A DNA stretch of 64,000 nucleotides from JACJWR01 sp964474045. Lineage in GTDB: Bacteria > Actinomycetota > Actinomycetes > S36-B12 > UBA10799. Position numbers and translations under genes: made by a program. A model generated the notes under the pieces. That model made no database searches. It saw only the letters and a list, made by a program, of their open reading frames with translations, and was not told the origin of the DNA. Below, piece by piece: positions 56,425 through 64,000 of this stretch; the stretch's first letter is position 1, and the number at the start of each line of letters is the position of its first letter. The stretch spans positions 1 through 64,000 of the forward strand of contig CAYYRC010000006.1 in assembly GCA_964474045.1 (NCBI GenBank), read 5' to 3'.

Positions 56425-57036
56425 GTGGAACCCGACACCCCCCAGCCGATGCCCGCAGACGAGGCGCGCCAGGTCGTCCTCGCTGCCGCGGCTTCCGGCG
56501 ACCCTGCCGCCATGTTCAACGCCGGCCTGCTGGCGCGCGAGGCCGGGGACGCGGCGGAGGCCGCGCGCTGGTGGCGGCGGGCGGCCGAGGCAGGCCAGCC
56601 CGACGCGATGGTGGAGATGGGGCTGCAGCACCAGCGCGACGGCGACCACGAGGCTGCCCGCCAACTGTTCGCCGCTTCCGCCGAGGCCGGTGATGTCGCT
56701 GGAATGAACAACCTCGGCATGCTGCTGCGCCAGGAGGGCGACGACGCTGGTGCCAGGGTGTGGTTGGAGCGGGCGGCCCGGAGCGGGTCAGCCGAGGCCA
56801 TGAACAACCTGGCCTTCCTGCTGCGCGACGCGGGCGAGGCCGATGCCGGGATCGCCTGGCTGCGCCGGGCCGCCGGCCACGGCAACAGCGATGCCATGTT
56901 CAACCTGGGTGTCATCCACTGGGCCAACGGCGACGAGGACCTGGCCCGGCAGTGGTGGGGCGCGGCGGCCGCCGACGGACACCTGCTGGCGATCCAGAAC
57001 CTGGGCCGGTTGTTGCGGGGTGCCGATGACGCGTGA
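56425..57036 (+). CDS. Sel1/TPR-like repeat protein
   Basis: A 203-residue soluble solenoid of about five 36-residue repeats (AMVEMGLQHQRDGDHEAARQ, GMNNLGMLLRQEGDDAGARV, AMNNLAFLLRDAGEADAGIA, AMFNLGVIHWANGDEDLARQ), the alpha-alpha Sel1 consensus. Such proteins act as scaffolds; no partner domain is fused and there is no signal peptide. The start is uncertain: GTG 56425 begins just before the repeats, while the open frame reaches 56377. A DUF2127 gene follows after 12 bp, possibly in the same transcript. Confidence 0.8.
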   Translation: MEPDTPQPMPADEARQVVLAAAASGDPAAMFNAGLLAREAGDAAEAARWWRRAAEAGQPDAMVEMGLQHQRDGDHEAARQLFAASAEAGDVAGMNNLGMLLRQEGDDAGARVWLERAARSGSAEAMNNLAFLLRDAGEADAGIAWLRRAAGHGNSDAMFNLGVIHWANGDEDLARQWWGAAAADGHLLAIQNLGRLLRGADDA

Positions 57037-57048
57037 AACGGTCTGGCC

Positions 57049-57906
57049 ATGCGGCTGATTCCTCGGAGCTGGCACCTGGAGGGTGCCTGGTGCGCCATGA
57101 AGGGCCACGTGGCGCCGGGCGCGACGGTGGCCGAGGTGCGGGCGCAGGACGCCCAGCTCGTGTTGGCCACCGGCCCGGGCGTCCGGTTGAGCCGCTGTCT
57201 GCGCTGCGACGGCTGGGTGCGCGGCGCCGATCCCACGACGGCACAGGTCACCTCGCAGCACCTGCCGCCGCCTGGCCAGCTGCCGACGCCGCTGCGGGGG
57301 AAGGCCCTCAGCGAGCTGGTCGTGGTGCGGATCATCGCCATCGACCGCTGGCTGCATGTGGTCTTCTTCGTGCTCCTCGCGCTGCTGCTGATCGGGGTCA
57401 CGATCGGGCTGCCGGCGATCCGCGAGACCGCCCAGCAACTGTTGGACGGCTGGCAGGTGGCCGCGAACGAGGCCCGTCCGTCATCCAGGCTGCTGGCCCG
57501 GATGCTGGCCGAGGTCGCGCATCTGGACCGCTCCCACATCGGGGTGCTCATCGCCGTGTCCCTCGGCTATGCCGTGCTGGAGGGCGTCGAGGCGTTCTAC
57601 CTCTGGCGGGGTCGGCGCTGGGCGGAGTACCTGACGGTGCTGGCCACCGGCCTGCTGCTGCCGTTCGTCGTCAGCGAGCTGATCGACAAGGTGACGATCC
57701 CGCGCATCCTGGGGCTCATCGCGGATGTGGCGATACTGGCGTACCTGATCTTCGCCAAGCGGCTCTTCGGCGTGCGCGGCGGCGACAAGGCCCTGCGCGC
57801 CGCGCTCGCGGCCGATGTCAACTGGCCGGAGCTCCACTCCACGGCTCCACTGGCGGGGCCGGGCCAACTCGGCGAGCGCGCCGAGCCGGAGTCGACTCCC
57901 GCCTGA
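57049..57906 (+). CDS. DUF2127-type membrane protein with cytosolic zinc-finger-like N-terminus
   Basis: A 285-residue protein. Residues 1-60 are soluble with C15...H20 and C49-x-x-C52 (CLRCDGWV), a likely zinc site seen in actinobacterial DUF2127 proteins. Then come about four helices (near 100-120, 163-182, 195-212 and 218-240), with YLTVLATGLLLPFVVSELID and ILGLIADVAILAYLIFAKRL characteristic of DUF2127. The function of the family is unknown. The tail is hydrophilic. It converges on the amine oxidase gene. Confidence 0.8.
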   Translation: MRLIPRSWHLEGAWCAMKGHVAPGATVAEVRAQDAQLVLATGPGVRLSRCLRCDGWVRGADPTTAQVTSQHLPPPGQLPTPLRGKALSELVVVRIIAIDRWLHVVFFVLLALLLIGVTIGLPAIRETAQQLLDGWQVAANEARPSSRLLARMLAEVAHLDRSHIGVLIAVSLGYAVLEGVEAFYLWRGRRWAEYLTVLATGLLLPFVVSELIDKVTIPRILGLIADVAILAYLIFAKRLFGVRGGDKALRAALAADVNWPELHSTAPLAGPGQLGERAEPESTPA

Positions 57907-57924
57907 GCCCAGGTGAGGTTGAGG

Positions 57925-59346
57925 TCAGGTCCGGTAGGCCCCAGCGAGCACATCGGCGGCCTCGTCCGCACACGCAGGGTCGCCGGGCGGGCGGGTCGTG
58001 GCCGCCGATCCGCCCGAGAAGCCGACCAGCACAGGGCGCGACACCAGCGCCGCCAGGTCGTAGAACTCGGTCCAGCGCTGGGCGGGGGAGTCAGCCACCT
58101 GGAGCACCTGAGCGGTCGGCCACCACGGTGCGGGGTATTCCAGGAAGACCTTCTCCAGGTTGCCGGTGGTCAGTGATCGCAAGGCCGCAACGACCTCACC
58201 CGGTGGCTCTGGGAGCTTGGGCGAGTTGGCCTGCAGCAGCGGCAAGGGCACCGCCACGACTGCCGCCTGCATCGTCAGCGGCCCCGTAGATGTGACCGCC
58301 GTGAGGGCGTCCAGCCGCCCGGAAATCTCCTGCACGGTCGTCCCCAGCCGCACGTCCAGCTCGGCGGCGAGCAGTTGGGGCACCTTGCTGAAGCCGCCCG
58401 CTACCAGCGAGTCGCCGCCCTGGTAGTCCTCGCCCTCGCCCAGCGCCTGCGCCCCCAGGCGGTCGATGTCCAGGCCGTACTCCTGCACGATCTCGGTCGC
58501 GGCGGCGAACCGGCGATCGGGGGAGTCTGGAGTCCAGCCCGCGCCAGCGAGCGCGTCCTGGACGGACTGCTCGGCGGGCAGGTCCCCGGCCGCGAGTTGG
58601 TCGACCAGGTCCAGTAGCTCGGTGGCGGCGGCTTCGGCACCGGGACTCGGCGCGCCGCTGACATAGCTGTGCGTCTGGGCGTCGTCGAAGTCCGTGGGAA
58701 CCAGGGCCAGTCCTGCCTGCGCGACCAGCGGCACGAGCGGGTTGCCGGTGACGCCGTGCACCCAGGCGGCGCCGAACTCCAGTGGCACGCCCCACTCGTA
58801 GTTGGTGTGGATTCGGCCGCCGAGCCGGTCACGCGCCTCTGCGACGATGACCCGGCAGCCGGCGTCCTGCAGGTCGCGGGCGGCCGCCAGACCGGCGATG
58901 CCGGCGCCGACCACCAGTACCTGCGCGGACGAACCGACCGCGGCGAGCACCCTGCCCGCTGCCCGGCGGCCGGAGTTGTAGGCGCCGTGGACGGTGCTGG
59001 GGTAGTCGGTCGCCGTGTACTCGCCGGCTAGGAGGATGGAGCCTGCGATGGTCGCGTCGGCCAGCACGCGGCGGGCCGATCCGTCGGCACCTGCCGGCAG
59101 CGCGGAGTAGGAGCCGCGGGCCCAGGGGTCGGTGTCCCACCGCGTCACGAGCGAGCGCGAGAAGGGGACCGGACTCGACTTCTGATTAGCGCTCCGCGCT
59201 GGCGACGTCTGCTCGGTGACTCCGCAGGCGCTGGCGACCGCCCCCACGCCCATAGCTGCCAGCCCGGCGGCCCCGGTCGCCAACAGACGCCTCCGGCTCA
59301 TTGGTTGGCCCCGGGCCGGGCGCCCCACGTGTTCGCGACCATCCAT
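57925..59346 (-). CDS. Tat-exported flavin amine oxidase with circularly permuted domain order
   Basis: A 473-residue FAD enzyme of the monoamine oxidase family. Residues 16-41 are a twin-arginine signal (SRRRLLATGAAGLAAMG) ending in a lipobox (ASAC41), so a lipid-anchored exported protein is predicted. Residues 67-134 carry the block that normally ends the family: TRWDTDPWARGSYSALPAG, LLAGEYTATDYPSTVHGAYN, GRRAAGRVL. Only then comes the usual N-terminal FAD fold (VLVVGAGIAGLAAARDLQDA, E170, DRLGGRI at 173-179). The chain ends at VLVGFSGGSAA...ADEAADVLAGAYRT, exactly where the moved block would follow. No second copy remains. AAGGGGG lies 5 bp before the ATG. Substrate unknown. Confidence 0.88.
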   Translation of the reverse strand: MDGREHVGRPARGQPMSRRRLLATGAAGLAAMGVGAVASACGVTEQTSPARSANQKSSPVPFSRSLVTRWDTDPWARGSYSALPAGADGSARRVLADATIAGSILLAGEYTATDYPSTVHGAYNSGRRAAGRVLAAVGSSAQVLVVGAGIAGLAAARDLQDAGCRVIVAEARDRLGGRIHTNYEWGVPLEFGAAWVHGVTGNPLVPLVAQAGLALVPTDFDDAQTHSYVSGAPSPGAEAAATELLDLVDQLAAGDLPAEQSVQDALAGAGWTPDSPDRRFAAATEIVQEYGLDIDRLGAQALGEGEDYQGGDSLVAGGFSKVPQLLAAELDVRLGTTVQEISGRLDALTAVTSTGPLTMQAAVVAVPLPLLQANSPKLPEPPGEVVAALRSLTTGNLEKVFLEYPAPWWPTAQVLQVADSPAQRWTEFYDLAALVSRPVLVGFSGGSAATTRPPGDPACADEAADVLAGAYRT

Positions 59347-59356
59347 GACAGCCCCC

Positions 59357-60025
59357 TTACGAGTCGGCTTGCCCGGAGGCGGTCGGACGAGAACTTGCGG
59401 CCCGACCCCGCCGCCTGAGCATCGCGTTCTCGGCCCAGCCGAGGGGGAAGAGGCCGAAGAGGCCGAAAAGGGCGACCGACGAATCCCAGAGCCCCACCAG
59501 GGCCAGCAGCAGCATGTAGACCGCGGTGATACCGGCCCAGAGCGCCTGGCTCCGGCTGGGCAGCCGGTCTTCCTCGACCAGATCCGGGTGCCGAAACAGA
59601 TACCAGAGGATCGCCAGCCCCGAGGCAGTGATCGCCGCGAGCGTCAGCAGGTAAAGCGTCGCCGTGCCGGGAGCCTCCGATCGCCCCAGCATCTCGGTCG
59701 GGAACTGCAGGAACACCACCAGCGCCAGCCACACCCCGTTCAGCGCCAGCAGCGCGGGAGTGAACGACATGAGCCCGTCGAACATGCGGTGGTGGCGCCG
59801 CCAGTACAGCAGCGTGATGACGAAGGAGAGACCGAAGGCCAGGAACGAGCCCGAGTTCTCGTGCATGACGTCCCAGACTGACTCGCCGCCGCTGGGCGGC
59901 TCGATATCCACCAGGGGCAGCACCAGCAGCGTGATCGCGATGGCCACGACCGCGTCGGAGAAGTTCACGAGCCGTGACACCGACTCCGCCGTCGGCGGCT
60001 GGTCCCACATCAGGTCCTTGCTCAT
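59357..60025 (-). CDS. TMEM175-like potassium channel (DUF1211)
   Basis: A 222-residue six-helix protein. The first helix has the TMEM175 signature RLVNFSDAVVAIAITLLVL (RxxxFSD), and TLLYWRRHHRMFDGL follows helix 3. Bacterial TMEM175 proteins form tetrameric K+ channels. ATG 60025 has GGGAGG 7 bp upstream; the long open frame beyond it overlaps sufR antisense. The amine oxidase gene follows after 10 bp, so the two may be cotranscribed. Confidence 0.9.
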   Translation of the reverse strand: MSKDLMWDQPPTAESVSRLVNFSDAVVAIAITLLVLPLVDIEPPSGGESVWDVMHENSGSFLAFGLSFVITLLYWRRHHRMFDGLMSFTPALLALNGVWLALVVFLQFPTEMLGRSEAPGTATLYLLTLAAITASGLAILWYLFRHPDLVEEDRLPSRSQALWAGITAVYMLLLALVGLWDSSVALFGLFGLFPLGWAENAMLRRRGRAASSRPTASGQADS

Positions 60026-60126
60026 GCCCGCGCCTCCCGGTCGTCTGCTCCTGTCGGCCACTGCCGACGCCACGCTAGTGCAGGTGCTGTTCCGGGACCC
60101 AGAGGTTGCGCTCGGCTCGAAATACG

Positions 60127-60140
60127 CAACAATGATGTTG
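60127..60140 (+). promoter_or_regulatory. SufR operator overlapping the sufR start codon
   Basis: CAAC-aatgat-GTTG is an exact match to the CAAC-N6-GTTG palindrome reported for SufR. Its last base is the first base of the sufR GTG, and AACAAT at -12 to -7 could be the -10. Bound holo-SufR would block initiation of a leaderless transcript directly. Confidence 0.75.
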
Positions 60141-60943
60141 TGAAAACAGCGGACGACACCTTCGGCGGGGCGACCGACGCCCCGCAGGATGCCGTGTCCG
60201 CGGCCCCGACGGCCGCCCTGGGGGAGCCGCGCGGGCTCAGCGAGGCCACGGCTCGGGTGGCGCGCACCCTGCTGGAAGTCGGCTCCGCCACGGCGACCGA
60301 TCTCGCTGGTCGGCTCTTCCTCACGCCCACCGCTGTCCGCCGCCACCTCGACACGCTCATCGAACGTGGGCTGGTGTCGGCATCGGATGAGCCGCAGTTC
60401 GGCCCCGCCCGCGGTCGCCGCGGCCGCGGCCGGCCCGCGCGCTACTACGCGGTGACCGCCGCCGGTCGGGACGCCTTCGAGTCGTCCTACGACGATGTCG
60501 CCCTGGCAGCGATCGATTTCCTGGCCGAGCGCCTGGGCGACTCCGCGGTGGACGATTTCGCGCGGGCGCGGGCAGGCGAGCTCCGCAGCCGCTACGCGGC
60601 CGCTGCCGCTCCCGCAGACCCAGCGGAGCGCGTCGCCGTCCTGGCCGAGCTGCTGTCGTCTGACGGCTACGTCGCCAGCGCCGAGGCAAGCCCACACGGT
60701 CTGCAGCTGTGCCAGCACCACTGCCCTATGGCGCACGTCGCCGAGCGCTACGGGCAGTTCTGCGAGGCTGAGCGCGCCGCCTTCGCAGAGCTGCTGGGCG
60801 TGCATGCCACGCGTCTGGCGACCATCGCCGGCGGCTCCGGTGTGTGCACGACGCTGATCTCGGAACCGCGCCTTCCAACCGACCCCACCAGTCCGCACGA
60901 CAGCGCCGATTCCGCATCCCCCGCAGAGAGGAACCCCGCATGA
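60140..60943 (+). CDS. sufR: Iron-sulfur-responsive transcriptional repressor SufR
   Basis: A 267-residue winged-helix regulator that represses the suf operon when it carries an Fe-S cluster. The DNA-binding part is at about 35-105 (GSATATDLAGRLFLTPTAVR, RHLDTLIERGLV, GRPARYYAVT). Cysteines in QLCQHHCPMAHVAERYGQFC and further on in SGVCTTL are the presumed cluster ligands. It opens the operon sufR-sufB-sufD-Rieske-sufC and overlaps sufB by 4 bp. The operator lies over its own start codon. Confidence 0.93.
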   Translation: MKTADDTFGGATDAPQDAVSAAPTAALGEPRGLSEATARVARTLLEVGSATATDLAGRLFLTPTAVRRHLDTLIERGLVSASDEPQFGPARGRRGRGRPARYYAVTAAGRDAFESSYDDVALAAIDFLAERLGDSAVDDFARARAGELRSRYAAAAAPADPAERVAVLAELLSSDGYVASAEASPHGLQLCQHHCPMAHVAERYGQFCEAERAAFAELLGVHATRLATIAGGSGVCTTLISEPRLPTDPTSPHDSADSASPAERNPA

Positions 60944-62349
60944 CCGACCTGCACCCCGAGCTCGACGGCCTCGGCACCTACGAGTACGGCTGGCACGACC
61001 CGGACGTCGCCGGCGCGGCGGCCCAGCGCGGGCTCAGCGAGGCCGTGGTGCGCGACATCAGCCGCCTGAAGAATGAGCCGGAGTGGATGCTCGACCTGCG
61101 GCTCAAGGGCCTGCGGCTGTTCGACCGCAAGCCGATGCCCGCGTGGGGTTCGGACCTGAGCGGCATCGACTTCGACACCATCAAGTACTTCGTCCGCTCC
61201 ACCGAGAAGCAGGCGACCACCTGGGACGAGCTGCCCAGCGACATCAAGAACACCTACGACCGCCTGGGCATCCCCGAGGCCGAGAAGCAGCGCCTGGTGG
61301 CGGGAGTGGCCGCGCAGTACGAAAGCGAAGTTGTGTACCATAAAATCCGCGACGACCTGGAGGAGCAGGGCGTCATCTTCCTGGACACCGACACCGCCCT
61401 GCGCGAGCACCCGGACATCTTCCGCGAGCACTTCGGCACCGTCATCCCCGTCGGCGACAACAAGTTCGCCGCGCTCAACACCGCGGTGTGGTCGGGAGGA
61501 TCGTTCATCTATGTTCCGCCGGGCGTGCACGTGGACATCCCGCTGCAGGCCTACTTCCGGATCAACACCGAGAACATGGGACAGTTCGAGCGGACCCTCA
61601 TCATCGTCGACGAGGGCGCCTACGTGCACTACGTCGAGGGCTGCACGGCGCCGATCTACTCGACGGACTCGCTGCACTCGGCGGTGGTCGAGATCATCGT
61701 CAAGAAGGACGCCCGCTGCCGCTACACGACTATCCAGAACTGGTCGAACAACGTGTACAACCTGGTGACGAAGCGCGCCGTGGCGCAGCAGGGCGGCACC
61801 ATGGAGTGGGTGGACGGCAACATCGGCTCCAAGGTGACGATGAAGTACCCGGCCGTCTGGCTCATGGGTGAGCACGCCAAGGGCGAGACCCTGTCGATCG
61901 CCTTCGCCGGCGAGGGCCAGCACCAGGACGCCGGGGCCAAGATGGTGCACGCCGCGCCGCACACCTCGTCCTCGATCATCAGCAAGTCCGTGGCCCGCGG
62001 CGGCGGCCGCACCTCGTACCGGGGCCTGGTGCAGGTGCAGGAGGGCGCGCATCACTCCGCCAGCTCGGTGCGCTGCGACGCCCTGCTCATCGACGACATC
62101 TCGCGCTCGGACACCTACCCCTATGTCGATGTCCGCGAGGACGACGTGGCAATGGGCCACGAGGCCACGGTCAGCAAGGTCAGCGAGGACCAATTGTTCT
62201 ACCTCATGAGCCGGGGCCTGACCGAGGAGGAGGCGATGGCCATGATCGTGCGCGGTTTCGTCGAGCCCATCGCCCGTGAGCTGCCGATGGAGTACGCGCT
62301 GGAGCTCAACCGCCTGATCGAACTTCAGATGGAAGGAGCCGTCGGCTGA
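60940..62349 (+). CDS. sufB: Fe-S cluster assembly scaffold subunit SufB
   Basis: Core of the SufBCD scaffold that builds Fe-S clusters. The 469-residue protein begins MTDLHPELDGLGTYEYGWHD and has FIYVPPGVHVDIPLQAYFRI, VHYVEGCTAPIYSTDSLHSA, VVEIIVKKDARCRYTTIQNW and the C-terminal DQLFYLMSRGLTEEEAMAMI. The length is standard for an intein-free SufB (mycobacterial SufB carries an intein). It starts inside the sufR stop and its stop overlaps the sufD ATG (TGATG). Confidence 0.97.
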   Translation: MTDLHPELDGLGTYEYGWHDPDVAGAAAQRGLSEAVVRDISRLKNEPEWMLDLRLKGLRLFDRKPMPAWGSDLSGIDFDTIKYFVRSTEKQATTWDELPSDIKNTYDRLGIPEAEKQRLVAGVAAQYESEVVYHKIRDDLEEQGVIFLDTDTALREHPDIFREHFGTVIPVGDNKFAALNTAVWSGGSFIYVPPGVHVDIPLQAYFRINTENMGQFERTLIIVDEGAYVHYVEGCTAPIYSTDSLHSAVVEIIVKKDARCRYTTIQNWSNNVYNLVTKRAVAQQGGTMEWVDGNIGSKVTMKYPAVWLMGEHAKGETLSIAFAGEGQHQDAGAKMVHAAPHTSSSIISKSVARGGGRTSYRGLVQVQEGAHHSASSVRCDALLIDDISRSDTYPYVDVREDDVAMGHEATVSKVSEDQLFYLMSRGLTEEEAMAMIVRGFVEPIARELPMEYALELNRLIELQMEGAVG

Positions 62350-63521
62350 TGTCGGCCACAACCACCGTCCCCGCCAAGGCTGCCAAGTCCGCCACGCCGC
62401 CGCCGAGCGACCGCGCGGGCGCACTCGCGGCCGACCGCGCGGCGAGCTTCCCGATCCCCAGCGGGCGCGAAGAGGCCTGGCGCTTCACCCCGCTGGAGCC
62501 GCTGCGGGCGCTGCTCGAGGGCACTCCCGCCAGCGGCCCCGAGCCCTCGCTCGATTGGACCGCAAGCGGGGATGCCGAGGTCGGCGTGGTGCCGCTCGAC
62601 GACCCGCGGGTCGGATCGGTGCTCGAGCCGGTCGACCGGATCTCGGCCGTGGTGGCCGAGCGCGCCGAAGACGCGCTGGCCGTCACGGTCCCGGCCCAGG
62701 GCGAGGCCGAGGTGGTCGTCCGGGTGACCGGCGACGGCGGTACCGGCTATGCCTATGCGCTGATCGACATCGGCGCCGGCGCGACGGCGACGGTGGTCCT
62801 CGACCACTCCGGCGCCGCGACCATCGCCGCGGACGTGGAGATCCGCGTCGGCGACGGGGCGCGTCTGACCTTCGCCAGCGTCCAGGACTGGGCCGACGGG
62901 GCGGTGCACGTCAGCCACCATCACACCCGCGTCGGCCGGGACGCCGAGTTCACCTCGGTCGTGGTCACCCTGGGCGGCGAGCTCGTGCGCATCACGCCCA
63001 CGGTCAGCTACGACGGCCCCGGCGGCAGCGCGGAGCTGCTGGGCGTGTACTTCGCCGACGCCGGGCAGCACCTGGAGCACCGGCTTTTCGTCGACCACGC
63101 CGAGCCGCACTGCCGCTCCCGCGTGACGTACAAGGGGGCGCTGCAGGGGTCGGGCGCACACACCGTCTGGATCGGCGACGTCCTCATCCGGGCGGCCGCC
63201 ACCGGCACCGACACCTACGAGCTCAACCGCAACCTCGTGCTGTCCGAGGGCGCCCGCGCCGACTCGGTGCCCAACCTCGAGATCGAGACCGGGCAGATCG
63301 AGGGTGCCGGCCACGCCAGCGCCACCGGCCGTTTCGACGACGAGCAGCTGTTCTACCTGATGTCGCGCGGGATCCCGGCGGCCGAGGCGCGGCGCCTGGT
63401 GGTGCTCGGCTTCTTCGGCGAGATCATCGACCAGCTTCCGCTCCCGGCGCTGCGCGAGCGGCTGCTGCGGGCGGTCGCGGCCGAGCTGGGCTACGAGTAC
63501 ACAGAGGAGGACGACGCATGA
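62349..63521 (+). CDS. sufD: Fe-S cluster assembly subunit SufD
   Basis: SufB paralogue completing the scaffold. The 390-residue protein has an N-terminal helical part (SFPIPSGREEAWRFTPLEPL), the beta-helix core (for example VHVSHHHTRVGRDAEFTSVV) and the family C-terminus with GAGHASATGRFDDEQLFYLM and SRGIPAAEARRLVVLGFFGE. It overlaps sufB by one base and the Rieske gene by 4 bp. Confidence 0.95.
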   Translation: MSATTTVPAKAAKSATPPPSDRAGALAADRAASFPIPSGREEAWRFTPLEPLRALLEGTPASGPEPSLDWTASGDAEVGVVPLDDPRVGSVLEPVDRISAVVAERAEDALAVTVPAQGEAEVVVRVTGDGGTGYAYALIDIGAGATATVVLDHSGAATIAADVEIRVGDGARLTFASVQDWADGAVHVSHHHTRVGRDAEFTSVVVTLGGELVRITPTVSYDGPGGSAELLGVYFADAGQHLEHRLFVDHAEPHCRSRVTYKGALQGSGAHTVWIGDVLIRAAATGTDTYELNRNLVLSEGARADSVPNLEIETGQIEGAGHASATGRFDDEQLFYLMSRGIPAAEARRLVVLGFFGEIIDQLPLPALRERLLRAVAAELGYEYTEEDDA

Positions 63522-63835
63522 CACTGCAGGACGTGTACCGCCTGGGCGACCTGGTCGACGGCCAGGCGGTCCGGGTGGTGGTGGGGGCGCAGCCGATCGC
63601 GCTGGTGCTCACCGACGGCGAGCTCTTCGCCGTGGACGACCGCTGCTCGCACGCGGACGTGTCGCTGTCCGAGGGCGAGGTGGAGGGCTGCCTGATCGAG
63701 TGCTGGCTGCACGGCTCGCAGTTCGACCTGCGCACCGGCCAGCCCACCTGCCTTCCCGCCAACGCCCCCGTGGCCACGTTCAGCGTCGCGGTGTCCGGCG
63801 AGGGCCCGGACGCCCGAGTCCTCATCGACGTCTGA
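63518..63835 (+). CDS. Rieske-type ferredoxin in the suf operon
   Basis: A 105-residue soluble Rieske [2Fe-2S] protein of the dioxygenase-ferredoxin type. Ligands are in DDRCSHADVSLSEG (CxH) and ECWLHGSQFDLRTGQP (CxxH); there are no extra disulfide cysteines, unlike the exported Rieske at 35048. A Rieske gene between sufD and sufC is common in actinobacteria, where it may supply electrons for cluster assembly; this role is inferred. Confidence 0.93.
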   Translation: MTLQDVYRLGDLVDGQAVRVVVGAQPIALVLTDGELFAVDDRCSHADVSLSEGEVEGCLIECWLHGSQFDLRTGQPTCLPANAPVATFSVAVSGEGPDARVLIDV

Positions 63836-63880
63836 CCCTGTCTTCCACCTGACCGCACCCCTTCCCGACGAGAGAGCGAC

Positions 63881-64000
63881 ATGAGCACCCTGGACATCCG
63901 CAACCTGCACGTCAGCGTCGTCACCGACGCCGGCTCCAAGCCGATCCTGCGGGGGATCGACCTGACAGTGGAGTCGGGCCAGACCCACGCCATCATGGGT
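63881..64000 (+). CDS. sufC: Fe-S assembly ATPase SufC, 3' part beyond window
   Basis: The first 40 codons read MSTLDIRNLHVSVVTDAGSK...GQTHAIMG, the SufC N-terminus up to just before Walker A. The window ends there. SufC is the ABC ATPase of SufBCD. An AGAGAG precedes the ATG; the 45-bp gap after the Rieske gene has no clear promoter. Confidence 0.9.
   Translation, partial: MSTLDIRNLHVSVVTDAGSKPILRGIDLTVESGQTHAIMG

Noticed and set aside
57925..59346. Explaining the amine oxidase order by a frameshift or by fusion of two gene pieces
   Set aside because: The frame is continuous, codon use is even, and each family block occurs exactly once; nothing of a canonical copy remains on either side.

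Overview
The window is a contiguous, gene-dense, high-GC chromosomal segment from an actinomycete. The evidence is the gene content (WhiA, RbpA, a HupB-type HU with a Lys/Ala tail, GarA, OpcA, CofC for F420, DUF3068 proteins, WS/DGAT) and gene order. As I recall them, the order matches core neighbourhoods of Mycobacterium and Streptomyces: leuC-leuD-hupB-cofC-gpsA; pgsA-gcvH-garA-merR-DUF151-merR-gcvP; rpsA-coaE-uvrB-uvrA; uvrC-rapZ-yvcK-whiA-gap-pgk-tpi-secG-pgl-opcA-zwf-tal-tkt-ctaB-ctaA-ABC-sufRBD-C. I cannot name the genus. I saw no rRNA, tRNA, CRISPR, IS, prophage or integration signature. No gene-free stretch exceeds about 170 bases.

Layout. 1-6.4 kb: an IclR regulator (left end cut) divergent from leuCD, a small unknown gene, hupB, cofC, plsC and gpsA. 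6.5-12.2 kb: an orphan ABC-type ATPase behind a DosR-like dyad, a WS/DGAT acyltransferase, a POT peptide transporter, a PEBP-like protein and a membrane protein. 11.6-20.7 kb: a CDP-alcohol phosphatidyltransferase, a sugar nucleotidyltransferase fused to a degenerate phosphoglucomutase-like half, and the glycine-cleavage/GarA/MerR block. 20.7-22.9 kb: tandem DUF3068 paralogues closed by a perfect 17-bp hairpin. 23-41.9 kb: rpsA, coaE, uvrB, TerC, a PLP lyase/transporter/MBL operon, uvrA with a Tat-lipoprotein Rieske gene, a DHA2-like MFS gene, then uvrC-rapZ-yvcK-whiA. 42-52.5 kb: lower glycolysis (gap-pgk-tpi), secG and rbpA, facing the pentose-phosphate operon tkt-tal-zwf-opcA-pgl. 52.5-64 kb: haem A synthesis (ctaB, ctaA), an ABC exporter pair, Sel1 and DUF2127 proteins, a flavin amine oxidase with a permuted domain order, a TMEM175-like channel, and the SUF operon cut off inside sufC.

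Two signals stand out. First, the Tat-exported flavin amine oxidase (57925-59346, minus) carries the motif block that normally ends the family (TRW..DPWARGSYS through ATVHGA-like) in front of its FAD Rossmann fold. It then stops where that block should begin, which reads as a circular permutation. Second, many genes share one start architecture, a TANNNT-like -10 followed by exactly six bases and then ATG/GTG. This predicts leaderless mRNAs for at least a dozen genes, including uvrA, uvrB and uvrC.
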